Origin: Vibrio sp. 14G-20
GTDB lineage: Bacteria > Pseudomonadota > Gammaproteobacteria > Enterobacterales > Vibrionaceae
Direction of reading: 5' to 3'
DNA length: 64,000 nucleotides
Assembly (NCBI RefSeq): GCF_026241515.1
Contig: NZ_JAPHPW010000006.1
Span: 1 to 64,000, forward strand
Part shown: piece after piece, positions 1 through 8,355 of the stretch
Layout: every line of letters starts with the position of its first letter
Position numbering within the stretch: the stretch's first letter is position 1
Program-made: the position numbers and the translations under genes
Notes under the pieces: generated by a model
Told to the model about the DNA's origin: nothing
The model's database searches: none
Seen by the model: the letters and a program-made list of their open reading frames with translations, nothing else

Positions 1-50
1 CGGCAACCGTTAATAGCGGTTCTAGGGTTCAAATCCCTATCCCTCCACCA
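1..50 (+). tRNA. 3' part of a tRNA, probably tRNA-Ser
   Basis: The window opens inside a tRNA. The T arm (TAGGG, loop TTCAAAT, CCCTA), the acceptor 3' strand TCCCTCC, discriminator A and encoded CCA are all visible. A long variable arm with stem ACCG/CGGT precedes the T arm, so this is a class II tRNA (Ser, Leu or Tyr). The remaining 3' side of the anticodon stem (CGGC) resembles tRNA-Ser(UGA), but the anticodon lies outside the window, so the isotype is inferred. Confidence 0.8.
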
Positions 51-59
51 CCATTGAAA

Positions 60-88
60 AGCCCGCTGAGAAATCAGCGGGCTTTTTC
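60..88 (+). terminator. Rho-independent terminator after tRNA
   Basis: A 10-bp perfect stem (AGCCCGCTGA / TCAGCGGGCT) with a GAAA loop is followed by TTTTC. It ends the tRNA transcript that enters from the left. Confidence 0.85.
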
Positions 89-168
89 ATATCTGCTGTT
101 TAGAAAAGCAAAAAAGAGCACTGACGTGCTCTCTCTATTATTCTCTTAACCAGCATACCTAAAGTTAA

Positions 169-1059
169 CTAGTCAGGGAGATATTTTCCTTCGGCTACTT
201 GCCAAAACGCTCTAATCAGTGGGTTCTCAAGTTGAGAGCGCTTACAACACACACCTAACTCAAATGGTTTGATTGGCTCTATCTTTAAGCGGTCTACTTT
301 GTCTCGTACAGGACTGTTGTTGATGACGACATCTGGTGCAATACCCACTCCACAACCAAGAGCAACCATACTGACGATTGCTTCATGGCCTGAAACTTGA
401 GCATAAATGTTCGGTTTTATCTTCATCTTTTTGAACCATGCGTTTGCTCGTTCTCGGGCTGTCCCTGCTTCCGGGATGATAAAGGGTACTTCATTCCAGT
501 TGGGCTTATCTGATTGCAGTTGCTGACTAAAGCTACTCACGCCAGATGGAATGATGACTGACAGTGGAATATCGCTGATGGTCTCGAACTCTAACCTTGA
601 AGGCAGGATGTCTGGCTTCGCTGAGATCGCGATATCCGCCTCATCATTCAATATTTTATCGATAGATTGGGCTGGATCGCCAGTAGAGAGCTTAAATTCA
701 ATATACGGATGAATAGCCCTAAATTCGGTTATGAGTTCAGGTAGGTGACTGTAGCTAGCCGTTACTGAACAAAATATACGGATCTCACCTTTAAGTTCTT
801 GCTCTCCGCCCTTCAGGTGAAGGTTATATTGCTGCCACTCTCCCACGATGCTCAATGCTACAGGCAATAGGTGTTTTCCTGCTGGGGTAAGATCAACACT
901 GCGGTTGTCTCTGATTAGCAGTTCTTGTCCTGTTTCCTCTTCAAGCTTTTGCACCTGACGGCTCAGCGCAGAAGGACTGACGTGCATAGCTGCAGCAGTT
1001 TTGCTGAAACTCTTGCTATCACATAAATGTATAAATAATTGTAGAGATTTTATGTTCAT
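169..1059 (-). CDS. ilvY: LysR-type activator IlvY
   Basis: LysR-family regulator of about 296 residues, the usual IlvY length. IlvY activates ilvC when the inducers acetolactate or acetohydroxybutyrate are present. The N-terminal winged helix-turn-helix (residues about 1-60, with SFSKTAAAMHVSPSALSRQV) is followed by a periplasmic-binding-like effector domain. The reading frame can be extended 22 codons upstream, but the IlvY-like start is MNIKSLQLF at 1059, and the extension would run through the shared operator region. It is transcribed divergently from ilvC with 146 bp between start codons, the arrangement known for this pair in enterics and vibrios. Confidence 0.92.
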   Translation of the reverse strand: MNIKSLQLFIHLCDSKSFSKTAAAMHVSPSALSRQVQKLEEETGQELLIRDNRSVDLTPAGKHLLPVALSIVGEWQQYNLHLKGGEQELKGEIRIFCSVTASYSHLPELITEFRAIHPYIEFKLSTGDPAQSIDKILNDEADIAISAKPDILPSRLEFETISDIPLSVIIPSGVSSFSQQLQSDKPNWNEVPFIIPEAGTARERANAWFKKMKIKPNIYAQVSGHEAIVSMVALGCGVGIAPDVVINNSPVRDKVDRLKIEPIKPFELGVCCKRSQLENPLIRAFWQVAEGKYLPD

Positions 1060-1079
1060 GTTTTGCGAACGTTTCCATG

Positions 1080-1094
1080 TTGCATTTATTGCAA
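1080..1094. promoter_or_regulatory. Candidate IlvY operator
   Basis: A perfect inverted repeat TTGCA-TTTAT-TGCAA lies between the divergent ilvY and ilvC genes. It has the T-N11-A layout typical of LysR-type binding sites. Assignment to IlvY is by position and family knowledge. Confidence 0.7.
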
Positions 1095-1205
1095 TAACTA
1101 ATTGTGAATATATCACTTTCAGCAACGGAGTGTCTGTTTTAGTATGAAGTCATTCGATAGAGAGATATCGACCTTACGGACTTATTTTTAAAGGAGTGCC
1201 CTAGA

Positions 1206-2690
1206 ATGGCTAACTATTTCAATACATTAAACCTTCGTGAACAACTTGACCAATTAGGTCGTTGCCGCTTTATGGATCGTGAAGAATTCGCGACAGAAGC
1301 TGAGTATCTTGAAGGTAAGAAAATCGTAATTGTTGGTTGTGGTGCTCAAGGCCTAAACCAAGGTCTAAACATGCGTGATTCTGGTCTAGACGTATCTTAC
1401 GCTCTACGCCAAGCAGCAATTGATGAAAAGCGTCAATCATTCAAAAATGCTGATGAAAACGGCTTTGTTGTGGGTAGCTACGAAACGCTAATCCCTCAAG
1501 CAGACCTAGTAATCAATCTTACTCCTGATAAGCAACACACAAACGTTGTTGAAACAGTAATGCCTCTAATGAAGCAAGGTGCTGCTCTTGGTTACTCTCA
1601 CGGCTTTAACGTTGTTGAAGAAGGCATGCAACTACGTGATGATCTTACGGTTGTAATGGTTGCACCTAAATGTCCAGGTTCTGAAGTTCGCGAAGAGTAC
1701 AAGCGTGGCTTTGGTGTACCAACATTGATCGCTGTTCACCCAGAAAATGACCCTAAAGGCGAAGGTTGGGATATCGCTAAAGCTTGGGCTGCAGGTACTG
1801 GTGGTCACCGTGCTGGTTGCCTAGAGTCTTCTTTCGTAGCGGAAGTTAAATCTGACCTTATGGGCGAGCAAACTATCCTTTGTGGCATGCTACAAGCAGG
1901 TTCTATCGTATCGTACGAGAAGATGATTGCTGATGGCATCGAACCGGGCTACGCAGGCAAACTTCTACAATACGGTTGGGAAACGATCACTGAAGCACTG
2001 AAGTTTGGTGGCGTAACTCACATGATGGACCGCCTATCTAACCCAGCTAAAGTTAAAGCGTTTGAGCTTTCTGAAGAGCTTAAAGACCTAATGCGTCCGC
2101 TTTACAACAAGCACATGGATGACATCATCTCTGGTCACTTCTCTAGCACAATGATGGCTGACTGGGCGAACGATGACGTGAACCTACTAGGCTGGCGTGA
2201 AGAGACAGGCGAAACGGCATTCGAAAACTACCCAGCTTCTGACGTAGAAATCTCAGAGCAAGAGTACTTCGACAACGGTATCCTAATGGTTGCTATGGTT
2301 CGTGCTGGTGTTGAGCTAGCATTCGAAGCTATGACGGCATCTGGCATCATTGATGAGTCTGCTTACTACGAATCTCTACATGAGCTTCCACTAATCGCAA
2401 ACACAGTTGCTCGTAAGCGCCTCTACGAAATGAACGTTGTAATCTCTGATACTGCTGAGTACGGTAACTACCTATTCGCTAACGTAGCAACACCACTACT
2501 ACGTGAGAAGTTCATGCCTTCAGTAGCGACAGACGTAATCGGCCGTGGTCTAGGTGAAACATCTAACCAAGTTGATAACGCTAAGCTAATTGAAGTAAAC
2601 GAAGCTATCCGTAACCACCCTGTAGAGTACATTGGTGAAGAGCTACGTAGCTACATGAGCGACATGAAGCGTATCGCTGTAGGCGGTTAA
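1206..2690 (+). CDS. ilvC: Ketol-acid reductoisomerase IlvC
   Basis: Converts acetolactate to dihydroxyisovalerate, and acetohydroxybutyrate to the isoleucine precursor, using NADPH and Mg2+. This is the second common step of branched-chain amino acid synthesis. At 494 residues it is the long (class II) enterobacterial form, compared with 491 in E. coli. The N-terminal Rossmann motif [17 protein letters not shown] sits near residue 45, followed by two C-terminal knotted helical domains. The start [10 protein letters not shown] matches the family, and AAAGGAG lies upstream with good spacing. Codon use is strongly biased, as expected for a highly expressed enzyme. It is probably activated by IlvY bound in the divergent intergenic region. 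Confidence 0.97.
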   Translation: MANYFNTLNLREQLDQLGRCRFMDREEFATEAEYLEGKKIVIVGCGAQGLNQGLNMRDSGLDVSYALRQAAIDEKRQSFKNADENGFVVGSYETLIPQADLVINLTPDKQHTNVVETVMPLMKQGAALGYSHGFNVVEEGMQLRDDLTVVMVAPKCPGSEVREEYKRGFGVPTLIAVHPENDPKGEGWDIAKAWAAGTGGHRAGCLESSFVAEVKSDLMGEQTILCGMLQAGSIVSYEKMIADGIEPGYAGKLLQYGWETITEALKFGGVTHMMDRLSNPAKVKAFELSEELKDLMRPLYNKHMDDIISGHFSSTMMADWANDDVNLLGWREETGETAFENYPASDVEISEQEYFDNGILMVAMVRAGVELAFEAMTASGIIDESAYYESLHELPLIANTVARKRLYEMNVVISDTAEYGNYLFANVATPLLREKFMPSVATDVIGRGLGETSNQVDNAKLIEVNEAIRNHPVEYIGEELRSYMSDMKRIAVGG

Positions 2691-2743
2691 TGAGTCTCTT
2701 AGATACTGACAAATTTGCAGAAAAAGCGAAGCAGTATCACTAG
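2690..2743 (+). CDS. Possible 17-residue peptide overlapping ilvC stop
   Basis: A short frame whose ATG overlaps the ilvC stop codon (TAATG) encodes [22 protein letters not shown] overlaps often give translational coupling. There is no family assignment. It may be chance, or a remnant of a longer reading frame. It lies upstream of the ilvC terminator, so it would be on the ilvC mRNA. Confidence 0.25.
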   Translation: MSLLDTDKFAEKAKQYH

Positions 2744-2790
2744 CTCCTTACTGGTTGGAGTTATAAATAAGCAACACAACATCTAATAAA

Positions 2791-2822
2791 AAGGCTTGGT
2801 CGCCGTTGACCAAGCCTTTTTG
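2791..2822 (+). terminator. Terminator of ilvC
   Basis: An 11-bp stem (AAGGCTTGGTC / GACCAAGCCTT) with a 6-nt loop is followed by TTTTTGC. Confidence 0.88.
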
Positions 2823-2914
2823 CTTTTAGGAACATTGCCTTATAAGTCAATTGAATGAACATTCTTGATAGGTCTTCGTCGACTTGCAGTTCTTGATTGA
2901 TCTTCAGAAATACA

Positions 2915-2944
2915 AAAGGGTTGGTGTTTTCACACCAACCCTTT
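2915..2944 (-). terminator. Terminator of ubiK
   Basis: A perfect 12-bp stem AAAGGGTTGGTG / CACCAACCCTTT with a 6-nt loop lies 20 bp past the ubiK stop on the minus strand. An A-run on the plus strand gives a short U tract in the minus transcript. Confidence 0.8.
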
Positions 2945-2963
2945 CAGTTTTCTTGCTTTACGC

Positions 2964-3215
2964 TTACTTGTCGGCAATCTTTGCTTCTAAGTCCGCTAGC
3001 TTTTGTTCCATTTCAGTCAGCTTTTGGCGAGTGCGCAGTAGTACTTGTGTTTGAACATCAAACTCTTCACGGCTCACAACGTCTAGCTTGTTTAGTTGGC
3101 CTTGGATAACTTGGCGAACTTTTTGATCTACGTCTGAACCAAGCTCTTTTACTGGTTGAGGCATAGAATCGTGGATCTGCTTAGCAATCTGCTCTAGTTT
3201 TTTTGGATCAAACAT
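2964..3215 (-). CDS. ubiK: Ubiquinone biosynthesis accessory factor UbiK
   Basis: 83-residue protein of the BMFP/YqiC family. In E. coli UbiK binds UbiJ and helps the soluble Ubi complex make ubiquinone under aerobic conditions; it also shows membrane-fusogenic activity in vitro. An N-terminal amphipathic stretch ([19 protein letters not shown]) is followed by a C-terminal coiled coil (about residues 50-80, [15 protein letters not shown]). Its proposed partner UbiJ is encoded at about 51 kb in this window. It stands alone between ilvC and vexB with its own terminator. Confidence 0.9.
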   Translation of the reverse strand: MFDPKKLEQIAKQIHDSMPQPVKELGSDVDQKVRQVIQGQLNKLDVVSREEFDVQTQVLLRTRQKLTEMEQKLADLEAKIADK

Positions 3216-3285
3216 ATCAATTAAAACTCCTGAATATTTACCACTATTCTATTTAATCACACTTGAGATGTCGCCTATGGCGTAC

Positions 3286-3313
3286 AAAAAAAGGCCACCG
3301 AAGTAGCCTTTTT
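3286..3313 (-). terminator. Terminator of vexRAB
   Basis: An A-rich/T-rich flanked hairpin (AAAAAGGC / GCCTTTTT, with an internal AC/GT pair around a CGAA loop) lies 22 bp past the vexB stop. It could work in both directions. Confidence 0.75.
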
Positions 3314-3334
3314 ATTGTTATTACGACTTAGTGA

Positions 3335-6300
3335 TTACTTATTATCAGCTAATTCTCTGTGCGCTGCTTTTGCTTCATCGACGCGAGCTAGCTTTTCTAG
3401 GTCTTTGTCTTCAACAAATACAGGTAGAGGTTTGTGTTTTTCAGCCAAGTAGCTGTAAATCACTGGCAGTACAAATAGTGTGAAGATAGTACCAATCGCT
3501 AGACCTGCAACGATTACGATACCAATACTGAAACGCTGAGCTGCACCCGCACCACTTGCGTACATCAGTGGGATTAGACCCGCGATCATCGCAGCCGTTG
3601 TCATCAGGATTGGACGAAGACGAACCTTCGCAGCTTCCATTACTGCTTCGATACGAGTTTTGTGATGATGCAACTGTTCTTCTTTTGCAACTTCACAGAT
3701 CAAGATACCGTGCTTGGTAATTAGGCCGACCAAGGTGATCAAACCTACTTGCGAGTAGATGTTCATCGTTGCCGCACCCCAAGCCAGAGCGATTAGGGCA
3801 CCACAGATCGCCAGTGGTACAGATACCATGATAACTAATGGATCTTTCAGGGATTCGAATTGAATCGCCAATACCAAGAAGATGATAGCCAGTGCTAGAC
3901 CAAAGGTCGCGTAAAGTGCGCTACCTTCAGTTACGTATTGGCGTGCTTCACCCATGTAATCGTGGTTGTAGCCACTTGGGAGCTTATTCGCCGCCGTGTC
4001 TTCAAACCATGCAATTGCATCACCCATTGCAGCGCCTGGAGCTGGTACTGCGCCAATCGTAGCTGAGTTCAATTGGTTGAAGTGAGGAAGAGAGCGAGGC
4101 TCTGCCACAACATCAATCGTGATCAAACTTCCTAGTGGTACAGCATTACCGTCCGCAGCTCGTACGTAGTAGTTATTCATCGATTCTGGGTTCAAACGGA
4201 ATTTACGTTCAACTTGAGGGATAACCTCGTAAGAACGACCATTCAAGTCGATACGGTTTACGTAGCCATCTGACATCATAGTACCTAGCGTGATACCGAT
4301 ATCTTGCATGGTCACACCGTATGCGCCCGCTTTATCCTTGTCGATGTGTACTTTCATCGTTGCTGAGTCATAGTTTAGATCGAGATCCGAGTATACGAAC
4401 AGTGGGTTTGTCGCTACATCAGTCAAGATGTCAGTGGTGATCTGGAACAAGCTCTCAAAACTGTTTGGTGTTGTTATAACAAACTGAATTGGAAGACCTG
4501 AACCCGCACCTGGTAGTTCTGGCATTTGGAAGGCTGTTACTGCCATTCCAGGCACATCTTTCACTAAACCACCAACGCGGTTTGCTACCTCAGATTGACT
4601 TGCTTCACGCTCACTCCAAGGCACCATAGATGCAATACCAAACGCTTGGTTTGCATTAGGCACACCTGTAAATACCTGTGCGTAAGCGACTTCTGGCTGA
4701 TCAGACAGAATCTTGTTTACGTCGTTCATGGTATTTTGCATGAAGTCTAAGTTCGCATTAGATGGTGCAGTACCCATCAGCATGATTACACCTTTATCTT
4801 CTGAAGGTGCTAATTCACTAGGGATGAACTTAAACAGCATCGGTAAGCTTGCAAATACGATAACAGCAAAGCCAATGAACACTGGGCGGTGATTCATAAC
4901 CGCGCCAAGCATACGTTCGTAACGGTTAGTCATGCCATCCAAAACGCTATGAACTTTCTGCTCAAATTTGCTCGGCTCAGCGTGAGCTTTTAGCATTTTT
5001 GAACACATCATTGGCGATAGCGTAAGTGCCACGATACCCGATACAAATACAGAACCGGCTAGGGTTAATGCGAACTCTTTAAATAGCGAGCCCGTGATAC
5101 CACCCATCATTGCGATTGGCGCGTATACCGCACCTAGCGTTAGTGTCATTGCGATAACAGGCACCGCAATTTCACGAGTACCGATGATCGCCGCGCGGAA
5201 AGGGGACTCTCCGAGCTTGATATGCCTGTCGACGTTCTCAAGTACTACGATTGCATCATCTACTACCAGACCGATGGCGAGTACCATTGCCAGTAGCGTC
5301 ATCAGGTTCCAAGAGAAGCCCATTGCCTGCATTACCATTGCCACACCAATCAAAGACAGTGGGATAGTAACGATAGGGATCAGTACCGCTCGGAATGAAC
5401 CTAGGAACAAGGTAATTACGATCAATACGATTAATGCCGCTTCAAGAATGGTCTTAATAACCTCTTGAATTGATTCGTTAATCGCAATGGTTGAATCGTA
5501 CATTACGTTCATAGAGATGTTGCTTGGTAGGTTCTTCTCTAGTTGAGGAAGAAGCTCAAGTACATCTGCAGCGATGTTGATTGGGTTCGCACTTGGTGCC
5601 GCATTAATTGCTGCAACAACCGCTTCCTGACCGTTCGCACTTGCACGGTAGACGTCGTGGCTTTTCTCTAGAGAAACCTTAGCGATGTCAGACAGACGAA
5701 TAATCTCACCTTCACCACTTCTAACGACTAAGTTCTCTAACTCTTCAGTGTTCGAAACTTGCGTGTCGGCACTGCCGTTATAAAGAACAAATTCACCCGT
5801 TGCTTGACCCGTAGCTGATTGGTAGTTGTTCGCATCCAATACCGCCATAACGTCAGTTGCGGTTAGGTTTACCGCCGCCATTTTTGATGGGTCTAGCCAC
5901 ACGCGCAGTGCGTATTTCATACCACCATATAGGTCAACTTTAGATACACCATTTACCGTGAATAGTTGCGGGTTGATTACACGCTCTAGATAGTCGGTAA
6001 TTTGGCTCGACACCAACTCATCACTGGTAAAGCCAATGTAGAGTACCGCTGTCGTTGAACCGGTAGACATGGTTACGGTTGGATCTTCGGCCTCTTTAGG
6101 AAGCTGAGAACGTACCGAGTTAGTCTTGGCCAGTATGTCAGACAGCGCTGCATTCGGGTCGGTGTTCAACTTCATGTTCACAGTAATAGTAGAACTACCA
6201 AGTACAGAAGAAGAAGTCATATAGTCGATGTTATCTGCTTGGGCCACAGCCTGTTCGAGGGGCTGGGTGATAAAGCCTTGGATAAGATCGGCACTTGCAC

Positions 6301-6457
6301 CGTAGTAACTCGTTGTTACGGTTACTACGGTATTCGTCATTTCAGGGTATTCACGCACCTGCATTTTGAAGATTGCTTGTAAGCCAAGCAGCGCAATCAA
6401 AAAGCTGATGGATACCGCTAGAACTGGACGTTTAATAAAAACATCAGTAAAGCGCAT
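3335..6457 (-). CDS. vexB: RND efflux pump inner-membrane transporter VexB
   Basis: A 1040-residue proton-driven RND transporter (HAE-1/AcrB class). It exports bile salts, detergents and antibiotics through a tripartite envelope pump. An N-terminal membrane helix, two large periplasmic loops and twelve membrane segments are apparent. The proton-relay pair in TM4 is present (GLVVDDAIVV, Asp-400 and Asp-401). The gene order regulator-adaptor-pump and the neighbours ubiK and ilvC match the V. cholerae vexRAB locus, so I use that name by synteny. vexA ends 11 bp upstream, implying one transcript. No TolC-type outer-membrane channel is encoded here, so one must be supplied from elsewhere. Confidence 0.85.
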   Translation of the reverse strand: MRFTDVFIKRPVLAVSISFLIALLGLQAIFKMQVREYPEMTNTVVTVTTSYYGASADLIQGFITQPLEQAVAQADNIDYMTSSSVLGSSTITVNMKLNTDPNAALSDILAKTNSVRSQLPKEAEDPTVTMSTGSTTAVLYIGFTSDELVSSQITDYLERVINPQLFTVNGVSKVDLYGGMKYALRVWLDPSKMAAVNLTATDVMAVLDANNYQSATGQATGEFVLYNGSADTQVSNTEELENLVVRSGEGEIIRLSDIAKVSLEKSHDVYRASANGQEAVVAAINAAPSANPINIAADVLELLPQLEKNLPSNISMNVMYDSTIAINESIQEVIKTILEAALIVLIVITLFLGSFRAVLIPIVTIPLSLIGVAMVMQAMGFSWNLMTLLAMVLAIGLVVDDAIVVLENVDRHIKLGESPFRAAIIGTREIAVPVIAMTLTLGAVYAPIAMMGGITGSLFKEFALTLAGSVFVSGIVALTLSPMMCSKMLKAHAEPSKFEQKVHSVLDGMTNRYERMLGAVMNHRPVFIGFAVIVFASLPMLFKFIPSELAPSEDKGVIMLMGTAPSNANLDFMQNTMNDVNKILSDQPEVAYAQVFTGVPNANQAFGIASMVPWSEREASQSEVANRVGGLVKDVPGMAVTAFQMPELPGAGSGLPIQFVITTPNSFESLFQITTDILTDVATNPLFVYSDLDLNYDSATMKVHIDKDKAGAYGVTMQDIGITLGTMMSDGYVNRIDLNGRSYEVIPQVERKFRLNPESMNNYYVRAADGNAVPLGSLITIDVVAEPRSLPHFNQLNSATIGAVPAPGAAMGDAIAWFEDTAANKLPSGYNHDYMGEARQYVTEGSALYATFGLALAIIFLVLAIQFESLKDPLVIMVSVPLAICGALIALAWGAATMNIYSQVGLITLVGLITKHGILICEVAKEEQLHHHKTRIEAVMEAAKVRLRPILMTTAAMIAGLIPLMYASGAGAAQRFSIGIVIVAGLAIGTIFTLFVLPVIYSYLAEKHKPLPVFVEDKDLEKLARVDEAKAAHRELADNK

Positions 6458-6468
6458 TGTGCCTCCGG

Positions 6469-7575
6469 TTACAGCTTAGGTGTTTCAGCAGGTGGAGTGA
6501 TTGCATCACTTTCAACAACCTTAACTTTGGCACCGTTACTTAGACGTACTTGGCCAGAAGTTACAACCGTATCGCCGGCTTTAACGCCTTCAAGGATGTG
6601 TGCAATATCAGCTGTACGCTCACCTACTTTTACAACATGTTGAGCAACACGTTGAACGCCGTCTTCTTCAGTCAGGATGTAAACATTGTCACCGTATAGA
6701 GTGAAAGTAATCGCTGTTTGAGGCAGAGTTACTTGGTTCTCTAGTTTAGGCAGAATGATGTTAGCGCGAGCGAACATACCGCTACGAAGCTTGCCATCAT
6801 TGTTTGGAATGTCTGCCTGAACTTGAATAAGACCACTTTGGATACTTACTGCGGGTTCGATTGCACTGATAGAGCCTTCAAACGGTGTCTCTGGGTAAGC
6901 ATCAACAAAGATGTCGATAGCCTGACCAACATTGATACGAGAGATATCTGTTTGAGATACAGTAAAGCGTAGGCGCATCACGCTGGTATCTTCTAAACGA
7001 ACGATATCTGTACCTGATTGCAAATATTGACCTAGGTACACGTTACGAATACCCACTTTGCCATCGAAAGGAGCGCGAATTTCACGGCGCTCGATCGATG
7101 CTTTTAGGCTTTCAATGTCAGCAGATAGAGAGAAGTAGTTCGCTTCTGCTTCATCGTACGCTTCTTTAGAGATAGAACCTTTCTTGAATAGACCTTGGTA
7201 ACGCTTGTATTTTGCTTTCGCAGCAGGCAAACGAGCTTCAGAACTCTTTAGGTTTGCCTTTTCTACGCCAGAATCAAGACGAACAAGAAGCTGGTCATTT
7301 TTAACATCAGTACCAGAACCAAAAGAGATTTGGTCAATAACACCGCTGGTTTCGTTCGCTAGTGTCACACCTTGGTTAGGTTCGATGAAGCCGATAGCTT
7401 CAATCACTGGAACCCAGTCGATCGGCTGAACTTCAGTTACCGTTACTGGAAACTCTGGTTCAGGGCGGTTGGCCATATACTCAGCAATTTTTTGTTGTTT
7501 GAACATGTTAAACCCAATAACGCTGCCGAAAAGTAGTACAGCGATGAGTAACATGAAGAAAGTCCACTTTTTCAT
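6469..7575 (-). CDS. vexA: RND pump periplasmic adaptor VexA
   Basis: Membrane fusion protein of about 368 residues that links VexB to an outer-membrane channel. An N-terminal membrane helix (TFFMLLIAVLLFGSVIGFNM) anchors it, and no lipobox is seen. A barrel-sandwich (lipoyl-like) half, an alpha-helical hairpin around residues 100-150 and a beta-barrel domain follow. The frame can begin at a TTG at 7584, but that sits only 2 nt from the GGAG motif. The ATG at 7575 gives MKKWTFF, typical of the family. It lies between vexR and vexB with short gaps, in one operon. Confidence 0.85.
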   Translation of the reverse strand: MKKWTFFMLLIAVLLFGSVIGFNMFKQQKIAEYMANRPEPEFPVTVTEVQPIDWVPVIEAIGFIEPNQGVTLANETSGVIDQISFGSGTDVKNDQLLVRLDSGVEKANLKSSEARLPAAKAKYKRYQGLFKKGSISKEAYDEAEANYFSLSADIESLKASIERREIRAPFDGKVGIRNVYLGQYLQSGTDIVRLEDTSVMRLRFTVSQTDISRINVGQAIDIFVDAYPETPFEGSISAIEPAVSIQSGLIQVQADIPNNDGKLRSGMFARANIILPKLENQVTLPQTAITFTLYGDNVYILTEEDGVQRVAQHVVKVGERTADIAHILEGVKAGDTVVTSGQVRLSNGAKVKVVESDAITPPAETPKL

Positions 7576-7593
7576 TATGGTCAAAACTCCGAT

Positions 7594-8175
7594 CTAGTGT
7601 TTAATTATTGCGTCCCAACTAGCTTCGATTGCAGATTCTAGTTCTGCCTCATCAAGTTGGTAAAATCCTAAAGAATGCTTGCGTGCTAGAGAAACACTAG
7701 CCGCTAAGCTCAATCCACCTAATACTTCATTGTTAAGTGGTTTAAACAATCCTTGTTCTTTCCCCTCATTAAATAGCAGCTCAACTTGGGCAAACATTTT
7801 ACGTTCTAGTTCCCTGAAGTTTAGGCTATTTGTGATGGGTAGAGAGTCATACTGAACCCTATTTTTTATTGCGGCTAAATTCGTTCCTGCTAAGTTCCAT
7901 ATGTTCAACCACATAGTACGGTAGCGTTGCTTAATTGGATCCGAATCATTAACCCCATCTTGAACAGCATCAGCTACTCTTTGAGTCACGAGCATTCGAA
8001 CATCTTCTATCAAGTGCTCTTTATCATCGAAGTAGCGATAGATAGTGCCTGCAGCTACTCCTGCTTCTTTGGCTAATTTTTGCATTGAAAGGCCTTGGAA
8101 ACCGACCTCTGCAATTAGCTTTTCAGCTGCAGAAAGTATTTGCTGGCGTTTATCCCGAGGTGCATGAGTTGTCAT
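7594..8175 (-). CDS. vexR: TetR-family regulator VexR
   Basis: 193-residue TetR/AcrR-type regulator. Its N-terminal helix-turn-helix (residues about 10-55, LSMQKLAKEAGVAAGTIYRYFDDK spans the recognition helix) is followed by an all-helical ligand-binding domain. It is the first gene of the operon with vexA and vexB. By synteny it corresponds to V. cholerae VexR, reported to activate its own efflux operon in response to pump substrates. A 22-bp palindrome lies immediately upstream of its start. Confidence 0.85.
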   Translation of the reverse strand: MTTHAPRDKRQQILSAAEKLIAEVGFQGLSMQKLAKEAGVAAGTIYRYFDDKEHLIEDVRMLVTQRVADAVQDGVNDSDPIKQRYRTMWLNIWNLAGTNLAAIKNRVQYDSLPITNSLNFRELERKMFAQVELLFNEGKEQGLFKPLNNEVLGGLSLAASVSLARKHSLGFYQLDEAELESAIEASWDAIIKH

Positions 8176-8187
8176 ATTTCAATCACC

Positions 8188-8209
8188 AATGAATGAACGT
8201 TCATTCATT
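8188..8209. promoter_or_regulatory. VexR operator candidate
   Basis: A perfect 22-bp palindrome, AATGAATGAAC followed directly by its reverse complement, lies 13 bp upstream of the vexR ATG. Its size and symmetry fit a TetR-family dimer-of-dimers site. Assignment to VexR is inferred from position. Confidence 0.8.
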
Positions 8210-8355
8210 ATAGCCTAATAACCACACACATGTGCAACAAAGTTTTACATAATCAGCGTAAAAATCTTGTATAAGAGAACGTAGCATTCGTGCTGTTGCA
8301 GCATTATTATAGGCGCGCAATTGAATTCGCCCCTCTAGACCAAACTGAGAATCAA

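Noticed and set aside
1060..1125. 22-codon N-terminal extension of ilvY
   Set aside because: It would run across the operator region, and IlvY proteins begin at MNIKSLQ.
5094..5468. 124-codon plus-strand frame inside vexB
   Set aside because: It is antisense to a conserved RND pump segment and its composition reflects the other strand's codon pattern.
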